The notes: generated by a model not told the origin, from the sequence alone. Shown: positions 37,027 to 47,155, numbered from the stretch's first letter. The stretch is DNA of 54,969 nucleotides from Chitinophagaceae bacterium (GCA_025360525.1 JANYCA010000077.1:1-54969), one strand, 5' to 3'. Numbers and translations: made by a program.

Positions 37027-37824
37027 TTAAAAGATTATTTTAAAAAATGCCTTCATATCTGCCCAACTTTTTTTGTCGGCTGCTTCATTGTATTCAATAG
37101 GCATACTGAATTTTTTCCCTACGGCTGTTGCATCAGGATTGGTAAATGCATGTGTAGCATTAGGATAAGCAATAAAAGTATAGGCCGCTTTTACCGAATC
37201 AAGGTTATGGCGGAATTTTTTCACTTCTTCATCGCTAACAAATTTATCAGCAGCGCCATGGCATACCAATATTTTTGCTTTTGTTGTACCTTTTGTAGCC
37301 GGTACTCCTGCCAGGCCGCCATGAAAACTAACCACCCCTTTAAAATCCATTCCCAGCTTTGCTGCAAACAGACTCATCGACCCTCCAAAGCAATAACCAA
37401 TGCAGGCCATTTTAGTGGCATCTGCCTGCGGAAAATCTTTTACTTTGTTTACTGCTGCTTCAATTCTTTGTTTGGCCAATTGCGGATTGCCGTAAAAAGG
37501 ACCAGCCAATTCACCGGCTTCTTTTGGATCGTTGCCTAATTTACCTTCTCCATAAAAATCAGCAGCAATGGCGATATAGCCTAAGGCTGCAAGCATATCT
37601 GCTCTTTTTCTTACGTACGTACCACAACCCCACCACTCTGGTATTACTATTATTACAGGGCGTTTCCCTTTTAGGCGGGCATTGTAGGCAACATAACCTT
37701 TTAGGCTGGTGCCATCGGCCGAAGTGTAAGTCACTTCTTCTCGTTTAACACCTGTTTTTGATTGTGCATTCACGCTGGCTATAGTTGTAAAAAAAAGTGC
37801 TGTAAATAATAAAATCGTTTTCAT
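37027..37824 (-). CDS. Secreted dienelactone hydrolase family protein
   Basis: A 265-residue alpha/beta hydrolase. Signal peptide MKTILLFTALFFTTIASVNA. The dienelactone-hydrolase triad is present with Cys145 in GYCFGG as nucleophile, Asp193 in HGAADKF and His225 in PNATHAF. The supporting Glu63 (PEWWG) is also there. Secretion is usual for Bacteroidetes homologues, which may act on other esters or lactones. Monocistronic. Specific substrate unknown. Confidence 0.9.
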   Translation of the reverse strand: MKTILLFTALFFTTIASVNAQSKTGVKREEVTYTSADGTSLKGYVAYNARLKGKRPVIIVIPEWWGCGTYVRKRADMLAALGYIAIAADFYGEGKLGNDPKEAGELAGPFYGNPQLAKQRIEAAVNKVKDFPQADATKMACIGYCFGGSMSLFAAKLGMDFKGVVSFHGGLAGVPATKGTTKAKILVCHGAADKFVSDEEVKKFRHNLDSVKAAYTFIAYPNATHAFTNPDATAVGKKFSMPIEYNEAADKKSWADMKAFFKIIF

Positions 37825-38001
37825 TTTTTTATAATTTTTGTAAAGTTAATATTCAAACATCTTATATGGATAACTTGTTCGGGTGCTTGGTTATTTTATT
37901 TCAATTTATACCTATTCACCTGCGGGCATTGATGGTTGTTTCTAAATACATAATCAAGTCGGCCCGTCTTAAATGCAGGATGGCCTTAAAAAATAGGCAA
38001 G

Positions 38002-38029
38002 AAAAAACCGCCACCAAAAAGCGGCGGTT
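38002..38029 (-). terminator. Terminator of the S46 peptidase gene
   Basis: AACCGCC (38006-38012) and GGCGGTT (38023-38029) form the stem. On the minus strand TTTTTT follows. It lies 43 bases past the S46 peptidase stop. Confidence 0.75.
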
Positions 38030-38071
38030 ATCGGTTATAAATTTATACATCAGCTAATCAACTTATTTATT

Positions 38072-40237
38072 TTATTGTCTTACCAGTTTCAATTCCTTAA
38101 TTAAGTTTGTTGCACCGCCTAGCTTATCAATACACCAAAGTACATACCGGATATCTACGCAAATGGTGCGGTTTAAATCTTTATCAAAAGCAATTTTGTG
38201 GCTGAGTGCTTCGTAATTGCCATCAAATGCCAGCCCTAATAAATTACCGTTGGCATCTATTACCGGGCTACCGCTGTTGCCGCCCGTAATATCATTGGTC
38301 GTTATAAAAGTAACAACCAGGTCGCTTTTTCCTTTGTCAATGTACTGGCCGTAATCTTTATTTTTCATCAATTCAATTTGTTTGGCTGGCAAATCAAATT
38401 CATAATCGCCTGCCACATATTTTTCTAAAATTCCTTTTCCCGTGCAACTGTAATCGTAGATAACCCCGTCTCTTGGCTTGTAACTTTTTAAATTGCCAAA
38501 ACTTACCCGCATGCTGAGGTTGGCATCGGGATACATTTTTAAAGCTGCAGCAGGATTCATTTCTTTAATACCTTTTAAATAACTACGGCCCAGCTCGGCA
38601 TTTTTATTGATGAATGCTGTGTAAATGGGTGCATACTTAAGGGTATAATTCTTTACAAATCCAGCAGCATACATAAATGCCGGGTCGTTTTGTAATACGT
38701 TGGCATCCGGATTAGTAGCAAAGGCGTTCCATTTGGTGTCGTTCAGCAGCATTGTTTTATCAAACAAATCTTTTGCCCATTTTGCATAGGTGGCCTCCTC
38801 TTTTAAATCACCATAAGTAGCTTTTATTGCTTCATAAAAGCCAATAGGGTGCTGATTTTTATCAATTTCAGTGTAAAAAAGCCGGCACACTGCAGCAACA
38901 ATTTTTTCATCGCTTGGTCTGTCTGCGCTTTCTACATAAGTTTTTCTTGCGGCAGTTGCAGCGGCTACTGATGATTTGATAACGGCAGAGGATGTGCCTG
39001 TTTTTATCAAATCAGCTTCCAACTTAATTAATGATGCTGCAAAAGCTGCCAACGAAGAACCAAAAATACCTTCATTAATGTATTGGCGATGTTTGCTGTA
39101 GGGCGTCCATGTTGCATAATTTTTTGCATAATCGGTAAACAAATTTTCATACGCAGGTTTGCCTTTTGCCCATGCTGCAAACTTTTCTTCGTACGCTTGC
39201 TTCTCCTCATAAGTATGAAACTTTTTTAACTGCTTTGTTTCGCCATCAAAAAATTTCCAATAATTGGCAACAGATGCATAGTTACTACCTAGCTTTAATT
39301 TTATGGCAGGGTCCTTTATCATTTGCTCATATATCAGCTTAAGCCTTACTGCTCTAAGGTTTACAAGGGAGGGATTTTCAATTTCGGTTTTTAGTTTTAT
39401 GCCATAGCTTGTTTCGTATCGGTTGGTACTGCCGGGGTAGCCGTAAATCATAGCATAGTCGCCATCCTTAATTCCTTTAAGACTGATGGGTAAAAAATAT
39501 TTGGGTTTAAAAGGCACATTGTCTTTACTAAAATCGGCAGGCTTACCATCTTTACCGGCATATATTCTGTAAACTGAAAAGTCACCTGTATGGCGGGGCC
39601 ATTCCCAGTTATCGGTATCACCGCCAAACTTACCAACGCTTTCAGGAGGCACACCAACCAGGCGGATGTCTCTATATGTTTTATAAACATAAATCAGGTA
39701 CTGGTTTCCTTTAAACATGCTGTAAATTTTTCCGTTTAGCCCATTTTCTTTATCCATCACTTTGTCCGTAATAGTCTTGAAAACATCCGGCATTTTCATT
39801 ACTCTTGCTGTCCAGTCTAGGCCTTTTACCGCATCTTCTACTTCATTGGTTACATCAACTATTCTATCTAAAAACTGTACGGTAAGTTTACTTTGAATTT
39901 CCTGGTCTTTGCTCATGGCATAAAAGCCATTCCGTAAATAATTATGTTCTACCGTGCTGGCATTTGCGATAGCTTCATAACCGCAATGATGATTGGTAAA
40001 AACCAGCCCCTCGCTACTAACCACTTCCGCTGTACAACCCGTTCCAAAAAAGAGTATGGCATCTTTTAGCGATGATTTGTTAACGGAATAGAGTTGTTCT
40101 TTGGTGAGTTTTAATCCTTTTTTAACCATGTCATTGTATACTTGCTGACCAAGCAGCATCGGCAGCCACATGCCCTCATCAGCACTGGCTTTTAAGAGGC
40201 TGATGCATAGTACTGCCGAGACAAAAAATTTTTTCAT
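38072..40237 (-). CDS. S46 family dipeptidyl peptidase (DPP7/DPP11-like)
   Basis: A 721-residue periplasmic exopeptidase releasing N-terminal dipeptides. Signal peptide MKKFFVSAVLCISLLKASA, mature start DEGMWLP as usual for the family. The chymotrypsin-like triad is His84 (TNHHCGY), Asp219 (HTGDFSVYR) and Ser655 (GGNSGSP). The start ATG at 40237 is chosen over 40261 because a -7 promoter box overlaps the latter. DPP7 or DPP11 specificity hinges on a residue near the nucleophile that I cannot assign with confidence. Confidence 0.95.
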   Translation of the reverse strand: MKKFFVSAVLCISLLKASADEGMWLPMLLGQQVYNDMVKKGLKLTKEQLYSVNKSSLKDAILFFGTGCTAEVVSSEGLVFTNHHCGYEAIANASTVEHNYLRNGFYAMSKDQEIQSKLTVQFLDRIVDVTNEVEDAVKGLDWTARVMKMPDVFKTITDKVMDKENGLNGKIYSMFKGNQYLIYVYKTYRDIRLVGVPPESVGKFGGDTDNWEWPRHTGDFSVYRIYAGKDGKPADFSKDNVPFKPKYFLPISLKGIKDGDYAMIYGYPGSTNRYETSYGIKLKTEIENPSLVNLRAVRLKLIYEQMIKDPAIKLKLGSNYASVANYWKFFDGETKQLKKFHTYEEKQAYEEKFAAWAKGKPAYENLFTDYAKNYATWTPYSKHRQYINEGIFGSSLAAFAASLIKLEADLIKTGTSSAVIKSSVAAATAARKTYVESADRPSDEKIVAAVCRLFYTEIDKNQHPIGFYEAIKATYGDLKEEATYAKWAKDLFDKTMLLNDTKWNAFATNPDANVLQNDPAFMYAAGFVKNYTLKYAPIYTAFINKNAELGRSYLKGIKEMNPAAALKMYPDANLSMRVSFGNLKSYKPRDGVIYDYSCTGKGILEKYVAGDYEFDLPAKQIELMKNKDYGQYIDKGKSDLVVTFITTNDITGGNSGSPVIDANGNLLGLAFDGNYEALSHKIAFDKDLNRTICVDIRYVLWCIDKLGGATNLIKELKLVRQ

Positions 40238-40258
40238 ATAGTATATCTTTTTAGTGTT

Positions 40259-40266
40259 CAAAACTA
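40259..40266 (-). promoter_or_regulatory. Putative -7 promoter element of the S46 peptidase gene
   Basis: Minus strand reads TAGTTTTG, matching TAnnTTTG, 21 bases before the chosen ATG. The -33 region is not clear. Confidence 0.35.
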
Positions 40267-40376
40267 CTTAATAATGATGACCTGCATTGTGATATCAATC
40301 ATTTAAAAACAAATGAACAGTTTTTATTTGTTTGATAAATTAACTTATAAATACTGTAGGTAATTGGTCGATGAAA

Positions 40377-40408
40377 AGCCTCATTCATAAATTTGCAACA
40401 ATCCTTGT
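40377..40408 (+). promoter_or_regulatory. Putative promoter upstream of the GH3-like gene
   Basis: TTGG, a 20-base spacer and TAAATTTG (a full TAnnTTTG match) lie in the divergent region 40238-40579. About 175 bases before the start. Two copies of TCTATACTTGT (40441 and 40544) lie between it and the gene. Confidence 0.35.
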
Positions 40409-40579
40409 TAGATCTGGGTTATTTTCCATTCCAACATTTTTCTATACTTGTTGGCAACAGTGATTTATCTTTGGCAAAGTCCAGCCACTACGAAATAACA
40501 CAAACAATATCAAAAACATTTCGGTAACAAATTGTATAGAATGTCTATACTTGTCTGTTGCGGATAATTGAAAAAGCAT

Positions 40580-42115
40580 ATGGCCATATTTGATTTAAAA
40601 CTTCCCAAAAGTATTGCCGCTGCACTTCACCTTAAAGTAAGGGATCCAAGAAGTTTGCAATTAAGGGTTCTTAAGAAGTTACTACGCAAAGCAAGATTCA
40701 CCCAGTTTGGCCAGCAGTACCGGTTTGATGAAGTATTAATGAGTCGTCATCCTGGCAAAAAATTTCAACAATTGGTGCCATCCTACAATTACACCAAAAT
40801 TTACAACGAGTGGTGGCACAAAGCCAAAGAAGGAATTCCGGATGTATGCTGGCCTGGTGTAATTAAATATTTTGCCCTTAGCAGTGGTACCAGCGATGCC
40901 ACCAGCAAATTTATACCAATTACCAAAGACCTCATTAGAAGTAACACTATCACAAGTGTAAGGCAGTTAATCAGCCTTGCAAAATACGAGGATGTACCAA
41001 AAAGTGCAGTAGGTAAGGGTTGGCTGATGCTTGGCGGCAGCACTCAATTACAAAAAGGCCCCACCTATTATGCAGGCGACCTAAGCGGAATACAGCAAAA
41101 AAATATCCCATTCTGGTTTCAAGGTTTGGGATTGTACAAGCCAGGCAAAAAAATTGCGAAAGAAAAAGACTGGGAAAAAAAATTAGAAGAAATTGTTGAA
41201 AATGCCCCCCACTGGGACATTGGTTTTATAATGGGCGTACCAGCCTGGCTCCAATTGTGTATGGAAAAAATTATTGAGCGTCACCAGCTCAATAACATTC
41301 ATGAAATATGGCCCAATCTTGCATTTTATGTGCATGGCGGTGTTGCAATGGAGCCATATAAAAAAGGATTTACAAAATTAATGGGTAAGCCAATTACCTA
41401 TATTGAAACTTACCTGGCAAGCGAAGGTTTTCTTGCATACCAAAACCGCCAGGATGCAACTGGAATGCACCTTGCATTAAATGGCGGCATATTCTTTGAG
41501 TTTGTTCCCTTTGATGAATTCAATTTTGATACAGAAGGAAATATGGTTGACGAACCAGAAGCTTATATGATTCATGAAATAGAAGAGCAAAAGGAGTATG
41601 CGATATTAATAAGTACAAACGCTGGCGCCTGGCGCTATGCCATCGGCGACACAGTAAAACTGGTTGATAAAGAAAAAAGCGAAATTATTATTACAGGGCG
41701 TACCAAGCATTTTTTAAGTTTAGTAGGCGAGCACCTAAGTGTAGATAATATGAACAAAGCCATAGAAATGGTAAGTGAAGCGTTAAATATTTCAATCCCC
41801 GAATTTACAGTGGCTGGTATACCGCATCAAAATTTCTTTGCCCACCATTGGTATGTTGCTACAGATGATAACGTTAATGAAAAAGAATTAAGTGAATTAA
41901 TTGATGGCAAATTAAAGGAACTAAATGACGATTATGAAGTAGAAAGAAAACATGCACTAAAAGAGGTGTTTGTTACCGTGCTTTCTGAAAAAACATTTAT
42001 GGATTTTATGAAATCCAAAGGCAAGGAAGGAGGACAGCATAAATTTCCACGTGTGCTAAAAGGAAAGATGCTGGAAGATTGGAATAAATTTTTAAACCGT
42101 CAACTGGTAAGCTGA
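40580..42115 (+). CDS. GH3 auxin-promoter family protein (acyl-adenylate ligase fold)
   Basis: A 511-residue adenylate-forming enzyme of the GH3 family, named after plant hormone-amino acid synthetases but widespread in Bacteroidetes. ATP-binding motifs: SSGTSDATSKFIP (residues ~105-117), YIETYLASEGF (~270-280) and TGRTKHFLSLVGEHLS (~372). The C-terminal cap domain is complete. Start ATG 40580 (MAIFDLKLPKS), with a TTG four codons upstream rejected. It would couple an acyl acid to an amine; bacterial substrates are not established. Monocistronic. Confidence 0.9.
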   Translation: MAIFDLKLPKSIAAALHLKVRDPRSLQLRVLKKLLRKARFTQFGQQYRFDEVLMSRHPGKKFQQLVPSYNYTKIYNEWWHKAKEGIPDVCWPGVIKYFALSSGTSDATSKFIPITKDLIRSNTITSVRQLISLAKYEDVPKSAVGKGWLMLGGSTQLQKGPTYYAGDLSGIQQKNIPFWFQGLGLYKPGKKIAKEKDWEKKLEEIVENAPHWDIGFIMGVPAWLQLCMEKIIERHQLNNIHEIWPNLAFYVHGGVAMEPYKKGFTKLMGKPITYIETYLASEGFLAYQNRQDATGMHLALNGGIFFEFVPFDEFNFDTEGNMVDEPEAYMIHEIEEQKEYAILISTNAGAWRYAIGDTVKLVDKEKSEIIITGRTKHFLSLVGEHLSVDNMNKAIEMVSEALNISIPEFTVAGIPHQNFFAHHWYVATDDNVNEKELSELIDGKLKELNDDYEVERKHALKEVFVTVLSEKTFMDFMKSKGKEGGQHKFPRVLKGKMLEDWNKFLNRQLVS

Positions 42116-42640
42116 TAAACCCCCACTATCTAAACCCACTTTTAAGATTGCATTTGAGTTGAAATTATTTATTTATTATTTCCTTTATTTTATTCATTTT
42201 CCCGAATACCGCTAATTTATAGTTTTTAAGAATTGAAAAATAACAGGGAACCGCTATATTTGAATACCTGAGGTGTTAGAACTGCCTGAAAATTTCATTT
42301 CAAAATACATAAATATGCATACAGGCGAACTGCTGCAATCTTTCCTACTATAAACCTGGATGAAAGGGCAGGTGATGACAATAGCTACAGAAGATATAAG
42401 CAGATGGTGCAGCAGAAACAGTAATAAATATTTTCTGTTACTGTTACCATTCTCCCTGCAAAAAATTTCTTTGCGCTGGTGCCGCTTACCTGAAGGTATC
42501 TTGTTGACTGATCGATATTCACCGGGCACAACATCAACGCCGTAGATATCTAACGATTAATAAATTGCACTAAAAATTATCGCCGTTTTTGTTAAAGCCC
42601 GTTACATTTAATCGTTACCTTTCTATCCTTAATTTTATAA
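42116..42640. other. Gap between GH3-like gene and corA
   Basis: 525 bases without a convincing gene; short frames on both strands (42254-42529 minus, 42360-42545 plus) lack coding character. Just before corA, TACCTTTC resembles a -7 box with TTTG 24 bases earlier, a spacing slightly too long. Confidence 0.5.
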
Positions 42641-43738
42641 ATGGCCACACGCAATTATTTTTCTTATTTATTAAATCCGCTTGACCTGGTTCGTACCAAA
42701 AAAGTATTGCAGGTAAACCCTACCATAGCACCTGTAAGAATTGAACCGGAAGAGTTAAAAATATTTGTGTATGATTATGATGCTGCAAGCATAGAAGTAA
42801 AAGGATTAAAAAATGTGTCTGACTGTTTTATCTATTCGGATTCACCAAAAGCCACCTGGATAAATGTTGACGGATTACGTAAGGCGGACGTTGAAATTAT
42901 CTGCGAACATTATGGTATCCACTACCTGATTGTAGAAGATATTTTAAGCCATGGCCAACGCCCAAAAATGGATGAATTAAACGGCATTGTATTCTGCGTA
43001 CTCAGCATGCTTTATTTTAATGAAAAAGATTCTGCTGTAGAAACAGAACAAATCAGCATCATACTTGGAAAAAACTTTGTTATCAGTTTTCAGGAAGATG
43101 CCACCAGAGATGTGTTTAACCCATTGAGGGAAAGGCTTAAAGTAAATAATACAAAAGTTCGGCAGCAAGGCTCCGACTTTTTGTTTTATACATTAATTGA
43201 TCTGATAGTTGATAATTACTTTGTAGTTATGGAAAAACTGGGCGATAAAATTGAAAACCTGGAAGAGGATATTGTGAGAAGCCCCAACACCCGGAGCCTT
43301 GCAAAAATAAATATGTTGCGAAAAGAAATGATTGTATTAAAAAGAAATGTTGGTCCTGTAAGAGAATTGGTTAGTGGAATATTGCGTAGCGAAAGTGAAT
43401 TAATAGAGGAAAGAACTGAGAAGTATTTTAAAGATGTTTATGACCACATCATACAAGCCAATGAGCTTGCAGAAAACTACCGGGATATGATGATGAACCT
43501 GCATGACTTGTATTTAAGTAATGTTAATTTAAAAATGAATGAAGTAATGAAAGTAATGGCCATCGTAACCTGCCTGATGGCGCCGGCCACTGTAATTGGA
43601 GGCATTTTTGGAATGAACTTTGAAGCAATACCGCTGCTGCACAACAAATGGGGCTTTTTTATTTCCGTAGGATTGATGTTGTTTGTGCCACTGGCAATGA
43701 TCAGCATTTTCGTAAGGCGGGGTTGGTTTAAGCTATAA
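42641..43738 (+). CDS. corA: Magnesium/cobalt transporter CorA
   Basis: A 365-residue inner-membrane divalent-cation channel, pentameric in known structures. The signature GMN is at residues 324-326 (GGIFGMNFE), between the two C-terminal membrane helices (about 303-322 and 338-358). The large N-terminal cytosolic funnel domain with long helices (EKLGDKIENLEEDIV) is complete. Begins MATRNYFSYLLNPLDLV. A strong terminator follows. Confidence 0.95.
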   Translation: MATRNYFSYLLNPLDLVRTKKVLQVNPTIAPVRIEPEELKIFVYDYDAASIEVKGLKNVSDCFIYSDSPKATWINVDGLRKADVEIICEHYGIHYLIVEDILSHGQRPKMDELNGIVFCVLSMLYFNEKDSAVETEQISIILGKNFVISFQEDATRDVFNPLRERLKVNNTKVRQQGSDFLFYTLIDLIVDNYFVVMEKLGDKIENLEEDIVRSPNTRSLAKINMLRKEMIVLKRNVGPVRELVSGILRSESELIEERTEKYFKDVYDHIIQANELAENYRDMMMNLHDLYLSNVNLKMNEVMKVMAIVTCLMAPATVIGGIFGMNFEAIPLLHNKWGFFISVGLMLFVPLAMISIFVRRGWFKL

Positions 43739-43887
43739 TCTTTCTTTTTTGCATTTTTATTTACACGGATTGCTTTCTAATTCCCATGTGTAATCTGGTA
43801 TTTCCTAAAATATATTTCACCGTAATTGTGTATCTCAAATATTTAATATACTTTCAAGCTAGTTTTCATAGGGTACGGATTAAAAAC

Positions 43888-43919
43888 GAACTGGGGTGTC
43901 TACCCCGGTTCTTTTATTT
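43888..43919 (+). terminator. Rho-independent terminator of corA
   Basis: GAACTGGGGT (43888-43897) pairs with ACCCCGGTTC (43902-43911), one G-T pair, 4-base loop, then TTTTATTT. The rest of the gap 43739-44050 is AT-rich without features. Confidence 0.85.
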
Positions 43920-44050
43920 ATCGCCAATTCAGTAAAATTTCTTTGCTGATTGTTTCACCTGATTTACCCGCTTAAGACGATATTAAATTAACTCACTGGA
44001 ATGGCAATTGTAGCTTTATTATTAATAAATCGTTTTAATGAATCACCCGC

Positions 44051-44479
44051 ATGAACAATAAAAAAAAACCTGATGTTGACGTTATAATGGATATTCTTAA
44101 AGAAACATTAAAGGCAAACCCCGCTGCTGCCTTTGTAGAAAGTTTGTTGTTTCAATACCAGGAAAGAGGGGGGCTTAGCAAGAAGCAATTGGAAGGGCTT
44201 CATAGCAAGGCTTCTAGAGTATCAACTATTGCACCCGGCAAATTAGCAACTCTGGAAGCTATCATTTTAAAAAGACCTACCAGGTATAAGTCAACAATGC
44301 CTGTGAATATTCCAGCCCCGGTAAAAGACACCGCTTGGGGAGATATAATAGAAGCCATACTGCAAAAATACCCACAGCATAAAAGAGTATTATTTTTAAA
44401 AGCCAGGTACGATAATAACGAATTGCTTTCTGCTATGGATAAAACAGAGCTGGAACGTTTTAAAAAAATATTGTTGTAA
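44051..44479 (+). CDS. Hypothetical helical protein
   Basis: A 142-residue soluble protein, mostly helical and basic, starting MNNKKKPDVDVIMDILKETLKANP. The middle (GKLATLEAIILKRPTRYKS) and end (DKTELERFKKILL) have no motif I know. No signal peptide or membrane segment. It is convergent with the coiled-coil protein gene and shares a hairpin with it. I do not recognise a family. Confidence 0.65.
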   Translation: MNNKKKPDVDVIMDILKETLKANPAAAFVESLLFQYQERGGLSKKQLEGLHSKASRVSTIAPGKLATLEAIILKRPTRYKSTMPVNIPAPVKDTAWGDIIEAILQKYPQHKRVLFLKARYDNNELLSAMDKTELERFKKILL

Positions 44480-44483
44480 AACG

Positions 44484-44512
44484 CAAAAAAACCTGAACAA
44501 TTGTCCAGGTTT
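44484..44512 (-). terminator. Shared hairpin terminator between convergent genes
   Basis: AAACCTG (44489-44495) and CAGGTTT (44506-44512) with the inner palindrome ACAATTGT. On the minus strand a T7 run follows, fitting the coiled-coil gene; it may also slow plus-strand transcripts. Confidence 0.7.
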
Positions 44513-44562
44513 GTATTCATGTTTTTTCAAAGGGAAAATCGATTATAATTGTTTTGCTGATT

Positions 44563-45543
44563 TTAACTAAATAAACCGCCTTTTTTCAATTGTGTTGTTC
44601 CCTCTCCAATCAGGAAACCATTTTGATATATCTGAACTTTATAACTACCCATTTGAAAACTGTTGCCGCCAGGTACAAAAGCAAAGGCTACATTTTTCTT
44701 TTTTGCAGTTTCTAACTCTACAGGCACTTTTGCAGTAAATGACTTTTCACCCTCCTCACGAGTTGTAAAAGTTCCGTTTCCTCCAACAGATGTTTGCATG
44801 GTTTTACCATCTGGTCCTGTAACTAGAACAAACAAGTCTGTGGTGCCATTTGCAGCAATGCGGTTATTTACATCAAAAGAAATTAATAGTTTGTCAATTC
44901 GCTTTGCAACAGTGGTTTCTTTTTCTTTACCGTTACCTTTTACATTAATGGGTTTAACGATAATATTTGAGGCATTCAAGGTAGATGCGATATCAACTTT
45001 TTTATCCAGCTCTTGCTTAGCAGTTGTAGTAGTTACAAGGTCTTGTGTTAGCTTTTCTTTGTCTTTTGTTAACACTACTTTGTCCTCGTTTAATACTTTA
45101 TTTTCGTCTGTTAAACGTGCAATATCTGCTTCCATTCCGGTAATTTTTCCGTTAAGATCAGCAATTAATTTTTTTGCTCTTCCCAACTCTGCAGCTGTTG
45201 CATTTTTCTTATTTAATATACTGCGTATTTCAGCTTTTACCTTGGCAATTTCAGAACTTTTTTCTGTTAGCTTACCTTCCATACTTTTAGTTACAGTAGC
45301 CATAGAGTCAAGCCTGGCAAGGGATGCATCAAAATTGTTTTGTACGTCGCTTTTTTCATCAACTACTTTTGCAATCTGTACTTCTTTTTGTTGAATCTGT
45401 TCGGTTGATTTGTTTTTATCAACTACAGTATACGCTCCAAGGCCTATTACACATGCAGCTAACACACCTATAACAATGTTTTTGTATGGTGAATTGCTAC
45501 TGTTAGCAGGCATTGTTTCTGTTTCAAAATTTGTTGTGCTCAT
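44563..45543 (-). CDS. Membrane-anchored coiled-coil protein
   Basis: A 326-residue protein with a short cytosolic head, one membrane segment (NIVIGVLAACVIGLGAYTVV, residues 22-41) and a coiled coil from about 45 to 185 rich in Lys, Glu and Ala. A globular C-terminal domain follows (KLLISFDVNNRIAANGTTDL near residue 217, ending GLFS) that looks like an immunoglobulin-like beta sandwich. No enzyme motif. Probably a structural envelope protein exposed to the periplasm. Specific function unknown. Confidence 0.72.
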   Translation of the reverse strand: MSTTNFETETMPANSSNSPYKNIVIGVLAACVIGLGAYTVVDKNKSTEQIQQKEVQIAKVVDEKSDVQNNFDASLARLDSMATVTKSMEGKLTEKSSEIAKVKAEIRSILNKKNATAAELGRAKKLIADLNGKITGMEADIARLTDENKVLNEDKVVLTKDKEKLTQDLVTTTTAKQELDKKVDIASTLNASNIIVKPINVKGNGKEKETTVAKRIDKLLISFDVNNRIAANGTTDLFVLVTGPDGKTMQTSVGGNGTFTTREEGEKSFTAKVPVELETAKKKNVAFAFVPGGNSFQMGSYKVQIYQNGFLIGEGTTQLKKGGLFS

Positions 45544-45890
45544 AATAAATATTTTTATTGAATGAATAATAGTTTTTTAAACAGGGATATTGATAAATTA
45601 TTTGGCGCCTTCACCTAACTAATTCTAAAACCGTGCCATTAAATTTTGAGAGGCAACCACCAAGTTGTCTTTGGCATTTTGTTAACTATTATAAAATAGC
45701 TTGTCATTAGCTTAAAATAAAAGGGAAAAAAATTATTGAAAAAACACGGGAATAGATCTAAAAAAAAATTCGGAGACGATAATTTATCGAAGGGTGCTCT
45801 TTAAACCTACCTTAAAATTAATGTACTTTCTGTTTTAAAAAAGTAAATATATCAGCTTAAAAAAAAGAAGTTAGTAAATGCTTGGGGGAA
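45544..45890. other. Gap upstream of the coiled-coil gene
   Basis: 347 AT-rich bases between two minus-strand genes. No gene, repeat or clear terminator seen. It should contain the coiled-coil gene promoter. Confidence 0.5.
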
Positions 45891-47108
45891 CTAGTTTCTT
45901 TTAAATTGCCTTGGTTTTCCGGTTCCTTTTGAAGCGCTTTTAAAGGTTGATTGATTGGGCGTGTATGCAGGTGCTTCGCCAAACTGTGCAGGTACTTCGC
46001 CCTTAGGCACGGGCTTCCCTAGAAGCTTTTCAATTGCGGCAAGTTTTCGTTGTTCTTTTACGCTTACAAAAGTAATGGCCGATCCTTCTGCCGCTGCCCT
46101 TGCCGTGCGGCCTATGCGGTGAACATAATCTTCACCATCATGCGGTACATCGTAATTAATTACCAACCCGATATTATCTATATCAATACCCCGGCTTAGA
46201 ATATCTGTTGCAACCAACACTTTTATCCGCCCACTTTTAAAATGCATTAATACCTCTTCCCGCTTTTCCTGCTCCAGATCGCTGTGTATTTCTTCTACCG
46301 CCAGATTCGTTCTTTTAAGTTCCCGGGTTAGTTGTTTTACACTGATTTTGCTACTACAAAAAACCAGGACAGAGTCAAAATTTTTAGCCAGTAATATATG
46401 TTTAACAAGAGGTATTTTCTGTGTATCATACACCATATAAGCCAGCTGTACTATTTTTTCATTAGGCTTACTGATAGAGATGTTTATTTCAACCGGCTGA
46501 TGTAATATTTTCCTGGCAAGATCTCTTATTTTGTGTGGCATGGTAGCTGAGAAAAGCAGGTTTTGCCTTTGAGCAGGCAGTGCATTAATAATTCGCATAA
46601 TATCGTCGTAAAAGCCCATATCCAGCATACGATCCGCTTCATCCAGCACCAGGTATTTTAACCCCTGCAATTTTACATAACCCATATTTATATGAGAAAG
46701 CATTTTGCCAGGTGTACAAACTACCACATCTGCTCCTGCGCTCAGGGCTTTTTTTTCCTGTACAAATGCATTACCATCTCCACCGCCATACACTGCAATA
46801 GAACTAACAGAGGTAAAATAAGAAAGGCCTTCCATGTGCTGTGCTATTTGTACCGCCAATTCTCTTGTGGGCACTATTATTAGGGCGGTAATACTATTGT
46901 GGTCAAAAGGAGCAGAAATAATATTATTAATCAAAGGAAGTAAAAATGCAGCCGTTTTACCGGTGCCGGTTTGTGCAGATGCTATTACATCTTTACCCGC
47001 TAATACAAACGGTATTACCTGTTCCTGCACCGGCGTGGCATCTTCGTAGCCAGATGCTTCAATACCCTCTACTAACCTGCTGTCGAATTCAAAATCTGTA
47101 AACTTCAA
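45891..47108 (-). CDS. DEAD-box RNA helicase, RhlE-like
   Basis: A 405-residue ATP-dependent RNA helicase. Motifs in order: Q motif (FEFDSRLVEGIEASGYEDAT then PVQEQ), motif I AQTGTGKT (45-52), PTRELAVQ, VLDEADRML, SATM, RGIDIDNIGLVINYD and HRIGRTARA. Short basic C-terminal tail (KASKGTGKPRQFKRN) for RNA contact. Likely acts in ribosome assembly or RNA turnover, especially in cold; the exact paralogue cannot be fixed. Confidence 0.95.
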   Translation of the reverse strand: MKFTDFEFDSRLVEGIEASGYEDATPVQEQVIPFVLAGKDVIASAQTGTGKTAAFLLPLINNIISAPFDHNSITALIIVPTRELAVQIAQHMEGLSYFTSVSSIAVYGGGDGNAFVQEKKALSAGADVVVCTPGKMLSHINMGYVKLQGLKYLVLDEADRMLDMGFYDDIMRIINALPAQRQNLLFSATMPHKIRDLARKILHQPVEINISISKPNEKIVQLAYMVYDTQKIPLVKHILLAKNFDSVLVFCSSKISVKQLTRELKRTNLAVEEIHSDLEQEKREEVLMHFKSGRIKVLVATDILSRGIDIDNIGLVINYDVPHDGEDYVHRIGRTARAAAEGSAITFVSVKEQRKLAAIEKLLGKPVPKGEVPAQFGEAPAYTPNQSTFKSASKGTGKPRQFKRN

Positions 47109-47147
47109 AATGTATTTTTTGTGGTAATCAAGATAAACTAACCCCTA

Positions 47148-47155
47148 CAAATATA
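47148..47155 (-). promoter_or_regulatory. Putative -7 promoter element of the helicase gene
   Basis: Minus strand TATATTTG matches TAnnTTTG, about 40 bases before the helicase ATG. No good -33 element. Confidence 0.35.

Noticed and set aside
37866..38057. 63-codon plus-strand frame between dienelactone hydrolase and S46 peptidase
   Set aside because: It runs across the S46 terminator hairpin and has no family-like features.
42254..42545. Short frames on both strands upstream of corA
   Set aside because: No conserved pattern or start context; overlapping each other; likely chance.
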